Assembly (NCBI GenBank): GCA_000727475.1
Contig: KL647290.1
Location: forward strand, 1,079,314-1,143,313
DNA from: Sarcocystis neurona
Lineage: Eukaryota > Apicomplexa > Conoidasida > Eucoccidiorida > Sarcocystidae
DNA: 64,000 bases
Direction: 5' to 3'
The notes beneath the pieces were generated by a model. It was not told where the DNA came from. It ran no database searches and saw only the letters and a program-made list of their open reading frames with translations. Position numbers and translations under genes: made by a program. Of this stretch, positions 27,101 through 37,700 are shown piece by piece (within the stretch, counting starts at the first letter, position 1; every line of letters begins with the position of its first letter).

Positions 27101-30100
27101 TTCCTCCGCGTTCGTTGCATGCAGCCATTCGTGAACTCTCCGCAGTGGAGCTGCGAAATTCTTCCTCGTCTTGCTGCTGCTGCTGCTAATACGCCGTCAC
27201 ACCTGCCACAGGTGAGAGCGCCGCGCAGCAGGAGGAGCGTGAGAAGGGCAGCAGAAGGAGAGAAGGAAAATATTGGGTCACCGCCACAGAGGGCAGAGAA
27301 AGGGATGGAAAGGAGAAGAAAACGACAAGAAGGAAAAGAAGAAGAGGAGGACCACCAGGGGCGCCCCGGGGCGCTGCTGGGAGACATAACGGCTGCAAGA
27401 CGGCAGCAGTCGCAGGCGCAGCTGAGAAGAAAGCAGCCATTAAGCGAAAGCAGAAGAAAAGGCAACAGAGAAGCAACGTCGCAGTATCACCCCATCGCAG
27501 AACCCGTGATACATTCGGACCCAAAAGAGTCCGCCGCCAACGAACAGGCCCTTCACATATATATATATATATATATACGTCTCATTGCACATGTGTATAT
27601 GTGTATCTATCTTTCTTTCTCTCCTTCTTCCTCTCTCTCCTTCCTTCCTTTTCTCGTCCTCCTTCTTTTTCTTTTCTGTTTCTCGTTTGCAGATGCGGCG
27701 TGGCACACAAGTCGCCCGGCCGCACGTGTCTGTCTACTTTTCGAGCTTCGCTTGTTTACTCTACACCGAAGAGGATAAATTGCGTGCATGCACTCGCTTC
27801 TTCTCTCTCACAGAGAGGAAGCGCCGCAGATTTTCTGCGTATAAGTCGCCACCAGGGAAAGACGGATTTCCCTCGGGAGGTGGTGTGCAGACGCGTGTGC
27901 GCGAAGAGAGAAATATCTACGCACGCGGCCGTATAGAGGCCCACGAGGGCATGGCAAGCGTCAAAGCATGCGGGCAGCAGGAACTGCAGGAAAAGGGGCT
28001 GTCCCGCAGATAAAGAGAGAAAGGAAGGAGAGAGAGGGAAACAGCACAAAAGGCGCAGAAAAACAACTTCCTACGTGTGTGAAAGTAAATGCCTCTGGCC
28101 CACTGCCCGACCTGCGCATGCACCCGACGAAGTGGAGTCTTCACACCCGGCTTCCCTGGACGTGTGGCTCTGTGTGTCTCTCCACTTTTCGTCCTCTTTC
28201 TGTCTTTCTCCTCCCTGCCTTCTCCTCCCTGCCTTCTCTTCCCTGCCTTCTCTTCCCTGCCTTCTCTTCCCTGCCTTCTCCTCCCTACCTTCTCCTCCCT
28301 GCCTTCTCTTCCCTGCCTTCTCTTCCCTGCCTTCTCCTCCCTACCTTCTCCTCCCTGCCTTCTCTTCCCTGCCTTCTCCTCCCTACCTTCTCCTCCCTGC
28401 CTTCTCCTCCCTACCTTCTCCTCCCTGCCTTCTCCTCCCTGCCTTCTCCTCCCTGCCTTCTCCTCCCTGCCTTCTCCTCCCTGCNNNNNNNNNNNNNNNN
28501 NNNNNNNNNNNNNNNNNNNNNNNNNNNNNNNNNNNNNNNNNNNNNNNNNNNNNNNNNNNNNNNNNNNNNNNNNNNNNNNNNNNNNNNNNNNNNNNNNNNN
28601 NNNNNNNNNNNNNNNNNNNNNNNNNNNNNNNNNNNNNNNNNNNNNNNNNNNNNNNNNNNNNNNNNNNNNNNNNNNNNNNNNNNNNNNNNNNNNNNNNNNN
28701 NNNNNNNNNNNNNNNNNNNNNNNNNNNNNNNNNNNNNNNNNNNNNNNNNNNNNNNNNNNNNNNNNNNNNNNNNNNNNNNNNNNNNNNNNNNNNNNNNNNN
28801 NNNNNNNNNNNNNNNNNNNNNNNNNNNNNNNNNNNNNNNNNNNNNNNNNNNNNNNNNNNNNNNNNNNNNNNNNNNNNNNNNNNNNNNNNNNNNNNNNNNN
28901 NNNNNNNNNNNNNNNNNNNNNNNNNNNNNNNNNNNNNNNNNNNNNNNNNNNNNNNNNNNNNNNNNNNNNNNNNNNNNNNNNNNNNNNNNNNNNNNNNNNN
29001 NNNNNNNNNNNNNNNNNNNNNNNNNNNNNNNNNNNNNNNNNNNNNNNNNNNNNNNNNNNNNNNNNNNNNNNNNNNNNNNNNNNNNNNNNNNNNNNNNNNN
29101 NNNNNNNNNNNNNNNNNNNNNNNNNNNNNNNNNNNNNNNNNNNNNNNNNNNNNNNNNNNNNNNNNNNNNNNNNNNNNNNNNNNNNNNNNNNNNNNNNNNN
29201 NNNNNNNNNNNNNNNNNNNNNNNNNNNNNNNNNNNNNNNNNNNNNNNNNNNNNNNNNNNNNNNNNNNNNNNNNNNNNNNNNNNNNNNNNNNNNNNNNNNN
29301 NNNNNNNNNNNNNNNNNNNNNNNNNNNNNNNNNNNNNNNNNNNNNNNNNNNNNNNNNNNNNNNNNNNNNNNNNNNNNNNNNNNCTCTCCCTGTCTCCCTC
29401 TCCCTCTTTCCCCTTCTCTGTCTTCCTCTTCCTCATCCTCTGTCTCTCTCCCGCTTTCGCCCTTTCCTCCATCCTCGTCGCTTTATATCTCTCCCCTGCT
29501 GTCTCTTCCTTTCTCACTTTCACTTTTCCTTCTGTGTCGCGCCCTGCCGCAGCAGCCCCAGGCAGTCCAGGTGACGTTGCCGCTGCCGGTGATGCTGCTG
29601 AACTTCGTGGAGCCCGCCTGCGACCGCGGCCTGGAGCCGCAGGACTTCGTACGAAGCTGGAAGCAGCTGGCACCGCAGCAGCCGCCGAGTCGAAATGACT
29701 CATCTTCCTCTTCTTCGTCTCGGGCCGGGGAGGCCGTGGCCCTCGGCCCCCTCGCGCTTTCTCCGCAGCACGTCCCGCTCTACCTGGAAGCAGCGTTCAA
29801 CCTCTCTACCGTCAAGGCGAGTCTCTTTCTTCTCCTTCTTCGCACTTGCTCGAATAAATTTAGTAAACACTTCTCTGACGTTTAATTTGCATTGGAAAGT
29901 CTTCACTGACCCGCATACATATGTCTGCATGTACACACACAAACATACATACATATACGTGTTCATAGTAAGTACATGCACATCGCTCACCTGTTGGTCC
30001 ACAAAAGTGTGTCTGCAGGTATCTTTAACGTCCCTCCAAATCTCTTATAAATCTCTACATATGTGTATACGCATATATATGTATATACACCCTCATACAC

Positions 30101-33100
30101 TTATATATATATATATATATATATGCATATGTAAATGCATGCGTGTAGCTGACCTCTGTGTCCATATATGTGTCTTGGAGCATGTCCGACGTCCTCCACG
30201 TGTCTCTATATATTTCGGTGTCTTTCTCTTTCTCGCTCTCTCTCCGTATACGCATATGTATCTATATGTATATATATATGTAAATGTGTGCGCATAGCTC
30301 ACCTGTTTGTCCATTTGTGTGTCCGGGGACATGCAAGACACCCTCCTGCACTTCCCAGTCTATACGCGTATCTCTCTGTTTCTATCAATGCATACATATA
30401 TATATATATACATATATATGTATATCAGATATATATACATGTATATACATGTATATATATATATATTTGTAGACACGTGTACGTAGCTGAGCCATGTGTC
30501 TACGTCTATGTGAGGGGCTGTGGCGCTGCTTGGGGAATGTAGAAGATTGCCGCATGTTTGGACAGTCGCAGTGTCTGCGCGGGCTTCGTTGTCGTGGCGA
30601 GAAATGAAGCAGGAGGGAATTAAACGACTTCGCGTTGAGCCACGCGCATACGCGCACGTGTGGAGTGATGGCGAGCTGGCTGCGCAGCAGCAGCACGTGC
30701 GGCAGGCGTCCCGACGGCGGCCGGAGGACTTTTTTTGGCGTGTGCCTCCGTGCGCGCGCGCGTGCCTGCATGTGGCAACGACGGCTACATGTATTTTCGA
30801 CAGTTGCCGCCGCTGCACATATAATCGTAGTATGTTGTATTTAAGAAGAGAGAGATGTAGACAGCACCTGGAGGATACCCGCTCTCTCATGCGCACGCAT
30901 CCCTCCACTTCGTATCAAACGTGTCCTCTCCACCTTCTCGAAAACCGTCGGCAGGGACGGTGCAGCACGGCGCAGCATAGCGCAGCACGGCGCAGCGTAG
31001 TGTAGAAGGGCGCAGCGTAGCGCAGAGTTCTACGAGTTGTAGAGGACAGAAGAGGACTGAGGCAGCAGCACACGTGCCAAGAGACTCGCTTTTCCCCTCA
31101 GCGACACCGGCTGTCGCCTGGCGTGCATGCGCGCACGTGTCTCCTCCGTCTCCTGTCTCCGTCTGCCGCTGCTGCTGCATATCTGCAGGTGGGGAGGACA
31201 TTAGGCGGCAGCGGCGTCTTCTACACCGCCACCACGCGGGCGACAGCAGCGAAGAAGAAGTCCACAGGAGAAGACGCGTTTTTTGAGGCTGCATGCATGT
31301 GCACCGTCGAGCTGAAGCCCAACAGCAGGTGAGCAGTCTTCCCTTTCTTCTTATTATGCTTCCGCAGCTGCCTCTCTTCTTCTTTTTTTCATCGACGTCC
31401 ACAGCGGCTCCTCTTCGTGTCTTCTTGGGCCACTGGGAGGAGAAACAGAACCACAGTCTCTCCGTCTCCGTCTCTCTGTGTCTGCTGCTGCACTCGCATG
31501 CGTGCGCGCCGGTATTCGGCGTCTTCGATGAAATGCCTGGACCAGACTATTGACAGACGACGCGTAGACCGCAGGATTCTCTTCTTCGAGGCTGGACGCC
31601 TCTATATGCAGTGTCTCCTCACGTCTTTATATATATATGTGTGGGAGAGACACAGACAGTGAGAGAGAGACAGAGACACACGTCCATTTTTTGCTCTGCG
31701 TGCATATCTATAGTCGAGGTAGAGAGAGACAGAAACAGACAAATGCGCAGGTTCGTGGCTCGATTAACATATATATTCAAACATATATGTATACCCATAT
31801 TTATATATATATGTGTATGTTTGCATATCTCTGTTATGTCATGATTATGTGGGGGGATAGAGACATGTACAGATAAAGACAGAGTGAGAGAGATAGAGGA
31901 GTACTCACACAGACACAGAGGGACAGAGAGATTTACACATATATATGTACGTGTATGTAGTTGCCTAAGATGTGCATGTACACACACACAGAGAGACAGA
32001 GCGATTTACATCTGTAGGTGCACATATAATACAGAGACACGTCGTAGTTGAAGCCCGTCGAAACGCATCTCCGTAGATGGATAGACGTGCACCTGCGTCT
32101 CTGCATGCGTACGTGTGCATGTGCGGGCCCGTGGGTGGAGACACGGGAGAAGAAGAAGCCGTCACGCGGTCCCTTCTTCTTCAAGGCGAGAGGGAGACAC
32201 ACAGACAGAGACAGCGCGGAGAAGGAGAGAAAAGAAGGGAAGAAAAGAAGAAGAAAAAGAAGAGCGTAGGTTTGTTTCTATTTTCCAAGAAGACCCCACG
32301 CATGCGCGCGGCAGTTTTCTCTCAGCTGTGGTCTGCGGCGTGGCACGGGCGCAGAAAGAGAGAGGGAGAGAGACGTCGTCTCTTGCATTCTGTCCGGACG
32401 TTCGCGCAAGCTGTCCTTCTCTCTGCTGAAGCAGCGTACCTCTGCTCGTAGGTTTGTCGTGTGGCGTCGAAGATAAAAAAAGGAGACGGGGGCATCTCTT
32501 CTCCCCCGCCCGCTGCGTCGATGTGAAAGAGGAGAGCTCTCCCAAGTGACGCGGCTTTTCCGTGGAGGAGTGGTGGAGGGGGAGAAAACTGCATGCCTCC
32601 ATGCATGCAGACAGTCGAAAGGCATCCGCTTTTGTGTCAGGAGGGCACCTGAAATGGCCCCCGGGCACGAAGAAACTTCTGTGCCTCCTCGCTTCTCTCT
32701 CGGGGGGAAAACCACTCACTCCATAAATACATTTCACATCCTTGGAAACAAAACTTACTGCATTTTCACATATGTACACGCTCCAGCTGCTTATGCCACA
32801 CAGACTAACGAACACATACATATATACATATATATATGGATGGATGTGGATGGATGTATGTAGGTATGTATGTATGTGTCTTTGTATCTATGTATGGATG
32901 TATGTGTTTTATACTGATACAAGATACCTGATTCTATATATATATATACACACACTTTTTATTCATATAGAAGATAACGTATTGTACAGATATATATATA
33001 TATACATATTTATACACGCTTATCCGTGTAGAGGTTATCTTGCTCGACACATACATACACATTTTATTCGTATATATATATGTGTATACACTTTTTAACC

Positions 33101-33254
33101 GTATTAGACGAATGTATGTGTACACTTTTTATTCGTCTAAGGTAGCTTGGCGGACGTGTATATATATATACATATATATACGTATACATACATTTTATTT
33201 GTGTATATATATATGTACTTTTTATTCGTGTAGAATAGCTTACTGTACGTACGT

Positions 33255-33305
<51 letters not shown>

Positions 33306-34774
33306 CTGCCGACGATAGAAGATAGATTGATGGGTATCTGCCCCCGGGTTTTTCATTGTAGAGTCACATTAGCTTGGTAGTTCTTCTCTGTATCTACTTT
33401 GTTTGCGTGCACACGTTTCTGATAGGTATTGCAGGATACGTGTGGTACTGCAGGTCCCCCTCCGCTTGCTTTCCTCTTTTATATAACGTGGAGTTTTGTT
33501 TGTATCTGAGAACTCGGTCGGCTGGCTCGAGCAGTTGTTGTAATATATTTTGAGGAACGGTGCCTTCCCCTGTGCCAGTACGCGCATGCCCTTTTTACGT
33601 ATCGCCACTGCTGTTGCAGTCCGCTGGTGGCGCTGCAGCTGCGGCTGTTTAGCTGCTGCGTCTCTGCTGCTTCTGCTGCTGTTCGTTTCTTCCTGGGGCG
33701 GCTGTCGCGGATCTCCTTCTCTACTGCCTCCGCTTCGGCTGCTGCGTCCCAACCTTTTCTGCTTCTGCTGCGGCGCCTTGCTCCTGCAGCACATCTGCTT
33801 CTTCACTGGTGCTTCTGCTGTTGCTGCGACACGTCTGGTTCTTCGCTGCTGTTGCCGCTTCTGCTGATTCTGCTACTTATGCTTCTGCTGCTGCCCCTGC
33901 TGCCGCCCCTGCTCCTGCTGCCGCCCCTGCACCTGCTGCCGCCCCTGCCCCTGCTGCGACACGTCTGCTTCTGCTTCTACTGCTGCTGCTGCTCCTACTC
34001 CTGCTGCGACACGTCTGGTTCTTCGCTGCTGCTGCTACTACTTCTCTGATGTGTGACTGCTGCAGTCCACTACTCGCGCGGGTGACCGTACGCGCAGCCC
34101 ATCCCAGCGTTGCTGCCTGCGCTGCTGCAGTGCTTCACTCCTACTTGCTCGTTGATGAAGGAGCGCCTGGTTTGCTGCCTGACGCCGCGTCGACGTTCGT
34201 TAATCCTGCGTCTGCTGCTGCTGCTCCTTCTTTATCTTTGGCTGCCGCGCTCCCCGCGGGCTCCTCTTCGTCTTCCTTCGGAAGCGTTGCTACTGCTCCT
34301 GCGCCCGCGGGTCCCCCGGCTGCTGCTGCTCCTGCTGCGCCGTTCGTCAACGTCTTCCCGACTGCCACTGCTGGTGCCGCGCCGCATCCTCCTGCGGCTG
34401 CGGGCGCTTCTCTGCAAGGCGCCGCTGTCGGAGCTCCGCCGTCTTCTCTGCTGCAGCAGCAGCAACTCCAGCAGCAGCGACACCAGCTGCTGCAGCAGCA
34501 GCAGCAGTTCCAGATGCAACAGCAGCAGCGGCAGCAATTGCTGCTCCTGGCGCAGCAGCAGGGACTAGCGCAGCACAGCCGGCCACAGCAGTCGCAGCCG
34601 TTGAACGCAGCTGCTGTGCCAGAGAGCCACAACTTCTTCGCTGCAGCCCCGCCTGCAGCACCTGCTTCGGCAGGAAGGAGACCCAATCCCACTTCTTCTT
34701 TTGGATCTGCTGCTGTCTCTGCTGCTCCTCCGACCTCTCTTTCTTCCACCTTCCCGTCTCAATCTCTTTTTTAA
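12162..34774 (+). CDS. AP2A: AP-2 complex subunit alpha (alpha-adaptin), about 12 exons
   Basis: Large subunit of the AP-2 adaptor, which links membrane cargo and PI(4,5)P2 to the endocytic coat at the plasma membrane. Exons: 12162-13214, about 15230-15736, 16420-16560, 18228-18388, 19953-20112, 21624-21688, 23105-23422, 24732-26008, 26974-27211, 29553-29816, 31189-31328, 34066-34774. The start [19 protein letters not shown] matches the alpha-adaptin N-terminus. Trunk blocks follow in family order: [82 protein letters not shown]. The ear is split: [84 protein letters not shown] and [11 protein letters not shown]. All listed phases agree. Uncertain points: the exon 2 start, a possible small intron at about 24,821-24,882, and a GC donor at 29,817. 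The model gives about 1,650 residues against roughly 950 in animals; the excess is hinge, Gln/Ala runs and tail. Confidence 0.93.
13480..13765. repeat. (TA)n-rich microsatellite in AP-2 alpha intron 1
   Basis: Blocks of TATATATA alternate with TGTACACA/TGTATAC words over almost 300 bases. The tract is inside the intron between the exons ending at 13,214 and starting near 15,230. Confidence 0.75.
14940..15195 (+). repeat. CTG triplet-rich tract before AP-2 alpha exon 2
   Basis: Runs of CTG on the coding strand (for example around 14,958-14,972, 15,090-15,102 and 15,118-15,138) lie just upstream of exon 2. The exon itself carries CAG runs from about 15,353, so orientation switches across the boundary. 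Confidence 0.65.
16725..17655. repeat. Degenerate 105-120 bp tandem repeat in AP-2 alpha intron 3
   Basis: A TATGTACAGGGAGAGAGAAA-like core recurs near 17,126, 17,230, 17,345, 17,462 and 17,583. Each copy is followed by CAGGTATACRCGTATATCTA-like sequence and a (TA)n run. Copies are diverged, so this is an old minisatellite rather than a fresh array. (TA)n runs flank it at about 16,735-16,750 and 17,635-17,650. Confidence 0.7.
17895..18115 (+). repeat. CTG-rich tract before AP-2 alpha exon 4
   Basis: CTG repeats on the coding strand (clearest at about 17,990-18,090) sit about 110 bases upstream of the CAG acceptor at 18,227. The frame through it yields only Leu-rich translation and is judged intronic. 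Confidence 0.65.
18425..18960. repeat. 103-bp tandem duplication plus degenerate copies in AP-2 alpha intron 4
   Basis: A segment starting TGCAACTGTCTCTCACAGAC at 18,461 recurs almost exactly at 18,564, each copy followed by CATCTGCATACATGTATAC and a (TA)n run. Further diverged copies with an ATCTGCATA core continue to about 18,935. The near-identity of the first two copies suggests recent duplication. Confidence 0.75.
20310..20560 (+). repeat. 15-bp minisatellite (CTGCTGTTGTCCACC) in AP-2 alpha intron 5
   Basis: Roughly fifteen diverged tandem copies of a 15-base unit related to CTGCTGTTGTCCACC. Because the unit is a multiple of three the frames stay open as Leu/Cys/Pro-rich peptides, but the tract lies between well-supported exons and CTG-rich intron sequence continues to about 20,830. 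Confidence 0.7.
21735..22985 (+). repeat. Kilobase CTG-rich domain filling AP-2 alpha intron 6
   Basis: Nearly the whole intron between 21,689 and 23,104 is CTG-based. Sub-blocks include 66-bp-period copies of CTGCTGGACGTCTGGCG (about 21,945-22,075), an inverted copy of that block (22,172-22,227), and an approximately 30-33-bp tandem with a CTGACAGCGTTC core (about 22,470-22,725). Long Leu-rich ORFs cross it in two plus frames, which is expected of such repeats and not evidence of coding. Confidence 0.7.
21958..22227. repeat. Inverted repeat with 56-bp arms, 158-bp spacer
   Basis: The arm at 21,958-22,013 and the reverse complement of 22,172-22,227 agree at 55 of 56 positions by eye. Both contain GTCTGGCGACTGCTACTGCT and end in GGACGTCTGGCG on the appropriate strand. 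It lies in AP-2 alpha intron 6, so the pre-mRNA could form a long hairpin. Confidence 0.8.
24732..26008 (+). repeat. Expanded AP-2 alpha hinge: Ser/Arg, Gln and Ala triplet runs (coding)
   Basis: This exon joins the end of the trunk ([16 protein letters not shown]) to the start of the ear. Between them lie about 330 low-complexity residues: acidic [14 protein letters not shown], repeated Ser-Arg stretches, SGSESSGDE, and Gln/Ala runs such as [24 protein letters not shown] triplets on the coding strand dominate 25,130-25,830. The frame changes between the SAMPSF part and the rest. A 62-base intron 24,821-24,882 (CTG|GTAGCG to CTGCAG) would restore phase, but it is unusually short for this gene, so an alternative splice or a sequence error is possible. 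Confidence 0.65.
26130..26760. repeat. (TA)n / GTACAGA microsatellite block in AP-2 alpha intron 8
   Basis: Alternating (TA)n runs with repeated TATGTACAGAARGA and AACCTACATCATATATCATA words, diverged tandem copies at roughly 60-75 base spacing. Entirely within the intron 26,009-26,973. Confidence 0.7.
28207..28484. repeat. 14-bp minisatellite (TCTCCTCCCTGCCT) running into an assembly gap
   Basis: About twenty near-identical head-to-tail copies of a 14-base unit with C/T and G/A variants (TCTCTTCCCTGCCT, TCTCCTCCCTACCT). Fourteen is not a multiple of three, yet no unit contains a stop in any plus frame, so three overlapping frames appear open. It lies in the intron between the ear exons ending at 27,211 and starting at 29,553. 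Confidence 0.9.
28485..29383. other. Assembly gap (899 N)
   Basis: A run of N, bounded on the left by the 14-bp minisatellite and on the right by another CT-rich tract. Ear exons on both sides are consecutive in the family alignment, so the gap is probably purely intronic repeat, and its true length is unknown. Confidence 0.97.
29910..30480. repeat. Degenerate approximately 150-bp tandem repeat in AP-2 alpha intron 10
   Basis: Three diverged copies share a GTAGCTGACCTSTKTGTCCA-like segment (near 29,980, 30,148 and 30,295), a GTGTCYKGGRRCATGYMMGA segment in two of them, and intervening (TA)n/TGTATATA runs. Confidence 0.55.
32810..33310. repeat. AT-rich degenerate minisatellite (TTTTTATTCGTGTAGA) in AP-2 alpha intron 11
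   Basis: Five to six diverged copies of an ACTTTTTATTCGTGTAGAAT-like unit (near 32,955, 33,015, 33,060, 33,090, 33,125, 33,215) alternate with (TA)n runs and end in a (GA)n run at about 33,285-33,304. Confidence 0.65.
33600..34062 (+). repeat. CTG-rich tract abutting the last AP-2 alpha exon
   Basis: CTG and CCTGCTGC units on the coding strand, including tandem CCCCTGCTGCCGC-type copies at about 33,893-33,955 and two copies of a block containing CGACACGTCTGGTTCTTCGC (33,826-33,848 and 34,006-34,028). The tract ends directly at the CTGCTGCAG acceptor of the last exon (34,066). Confidence 0.65.
34150..34774 (+). repeat. C-terminal Ala/Pro/Gln-rich extension of AP-2 alpha (coding)
   Basis: After the conserved end of the ear ([20 protein letters not shown]) the last exon continues in frame for about 200 residues not present in animal alpha-adaptins. 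It has Ala/Ser/Pro-rich sequence, a Gln block made of CAG triplets at about 34,450-34,560, and a Ser/Thr-rich tail ending in TFPSQSLF before TAA. It contains NPTSSFG and FVNVFPT, but no canonical clathrin box is visible. It could be a disordered protein-binding tail. Confidence 0.7.
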
Positions 34775-37700
34775 CTTCTTCTACAACTTCCGCTTTGTGT
34801 GAGCGTGCGTCGTCCTAAAGCAAAAGCTCAGCAAAGTCGAAGAAAGAGAGCGAGAAAAACTGGCGTTTGACAAGAAGACGGCTCGCCTTCGTCTTTTGTG
34901 GCTAGCGAAGTGCATGCAGCACGGTAGAAATGATCCTGGGAACATTTTCTGTCGACTACCAACATTTGCTTACGAGTTCGTATTTATGGATATATATACA
35001 AATATATCTATATATACATATATATATGAATGGATATACATAGCAGTACGTATAAGTGGATGAGTAAATTAATGCATTTGAAGGCGTGCATGCAGACTTG
35101 GATAGTGGAGATGACTTTTTGAATAGTCTCCGCAGCGCAGTGGCTGCCTTTCTTCTCTCCGCTCTGCCCGCATATATATTTATATATATATATGTATATA
35201 CATGTATGCGTATATATATATGTATATACATGTATGCGTATATACATATATATATATAGTAAATATATACACATGTACACACGTATGCGCATATGTATGC
35301 ATATGTATGTGAATCCACACATATGTGTGTATGTGTAGGTAGATACTACAGGTGTGTATTTATACGTATATTTACGAGCATGTATATACGTACGTATGTA
35401 TGTGCGCCTTCGCAGATGTAACAGTATGTACATATCATTGTTTCTACGCGTGTGTGCGTACGTACATTTGCGTAGTTATGGGAAAAGAGGAGAAGAATTC
35501 GTCGATTCTCCCTCACATTGATTCTCCCTGACTTCTCCCGCCTCGCGACCTCTGCTGGCGCTCAGCGTGCTGTAGAGCGCCTTCGCATATACAGTCACCA
35601 CCCTACGTACATATGTACGTATACACCTGTAAATATATCTAAATTTATCTCTTCGCGTATGCGCATCTTCGCCGATGTAACCGTCTTTCCCTGTGTATAC
35701 ATATACCTGTATACCTGTGTGGTACACATGTATATATATATATATATATATCCTCTCTGTCTCTCTCTGTTTCTGTCTCTCTCTCTCTATATATATATAT
35801 ACACACAAGAGACAGAGAAAGAGACCGTACACTCTTGGTGTCTACACACATATTATATATGTATGTGTGCATGCAGAAGGTCTATAAAAAGGCGCCGGCT
35901 CGCGTAGGTATTGCTTTATGTGACCGCCCAGACAGCGACGCGATAGGCACGTGGAGAGGCTCGCGCCCCACCAGCACATGCGGACGGGCACGCCTGCTGC
36001 AGAAACGCTGCTGGACGTCATGGAGTGTTTTGCTATATTCGTGCAAATATTTGTCAAAAGAACGCACAACAGCCACACACGCGTACACAGGCACATACAT
36101 ACTATCTTGGCATTGCTGTCGAGGAAAAAGAGAAACGCCATGTCGGCCTATTTGTGGCGGTGTACGCACACCTCGCGTTTGTGCGGACGGGGGCCGGCTA
36201 CGCCGACGATTTACCCGTGGAGCAACTTGCGCACAGAGAGTCTACGGACACAGACATGTACAGACGGTGTGTCCCCGTCCTTATCTCTGTATCTCCCTGC
36301 ACAGAGGTCCACCACTTGGCCTACGCCGTAGAGACACGGATGTTTGCAGTGCGTGACTACTCAGAGCGATGCGCGACAACCGCAACACCGCGCGTAGACA
36401 GACAGAAGACAGGCGTCTTTCCCCGTCAATACGTAGTAGTGCCGCTGCGTCTGTATGACGGCGCGTGCACGTTTATATTTTGAAGTATGCCATACGCACG
36501 TCTAAAGCTCTGCAGGCAGACACCTGCACCTGAGTGTGTGGAAGAGCGGAAGGTACACCTATAAGGATATATACGCAGCGAGAGGGACACGCAGACAGTC
36601 TGTAGACACCGCGTCAGCTGTACAGGAGTCGGAGTTGATTCCCACTTGCGGTGCGCGGAAATATTTGCGCAGGTAGGCGTATACATTGGTGTGGAGACTT
36701 GGCTGCGCCGCCGCATGCAAAAGTGTGCGCACGTTCCGTTTTGTGAAGGGAATGAAGTGGACACCGCTGTCGCCACTGGCGCCGGGGAGAGGCCTGCCTG
36801 GATGCGCGCGCCTCTCTCGCGGCGCTGACACCCACCACTCGTGCGTGTGAAGAACTACGGAAAGAGAAAGGAGAGAAAGAACGGTGTCTTTGCTGACACC
36901 GACTCCTTTTCCCTACCGCGCGAAAAGACGCACAGACTGCCCTTACTGCCGTGACAATTTACGGCCTCTCGCATCAACTGTTTTCTCGACCGGGAAGGGC
37001 ACGAGGCATTATGTCGGTGCGCGTAGTGGCGAAAAATCGATTCCGTACGTACACAGAGAGATATACATATATACACACAAATATAGAGAAAAAGAGAGAT
37101 ACACATATATATATATACATATATATAGCGATATACATGTACACATACACACATATATTTACATATGCCTTTGAATAGACGTATACGTGTGCACGTGTCT
37201 ACACTTATATATATTCCAATATATGGGGGATATGTATATATATATATATCATAGCGCATTATACAATGTATGTGTAGTAGCGGTATATACATATATATAT
37301 ATGGTCCTATAAGGTCGCAACTCGCCTGATCGGGTACGCAAAATATATATATATATGCATACATATTTGTGTTTTTATGTAGGACAGACGAATTATAGAG
37401 TGAGAGCTTCTGCGTACTGCTGACATCTTTTTGAATACATTTACCGTAGCGGCAATAAATGCAGAACTTCTGGAGGGTGCGATTATCGTTTCTTCTTCAG
37501 AAAGGCAGTGCTCTCTGCCTTTCTTAAAAATAAGAATCACACGCACCGGTTCTACATAGCAGACGGCTTCCGGCAAGTCCCACACATATAGCACGCGGTG
37601 TTCGTATTCACGCATCCTTGCACTTAGGTTGAGTGTTCTACAAAATTTGAATGTCAGCACGTGCACGCGGGTACGTATGTATATATATATATATACATTG

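Noticed and set aside
28089..29885. Three overlapping 500-600 codon plus ORFs through the gap
   Set aside because: They exist only because N is read as open and the 14-bp minisatellite lacks stops in every plus frame. Only the 29,553-29,816 part is a real exon.
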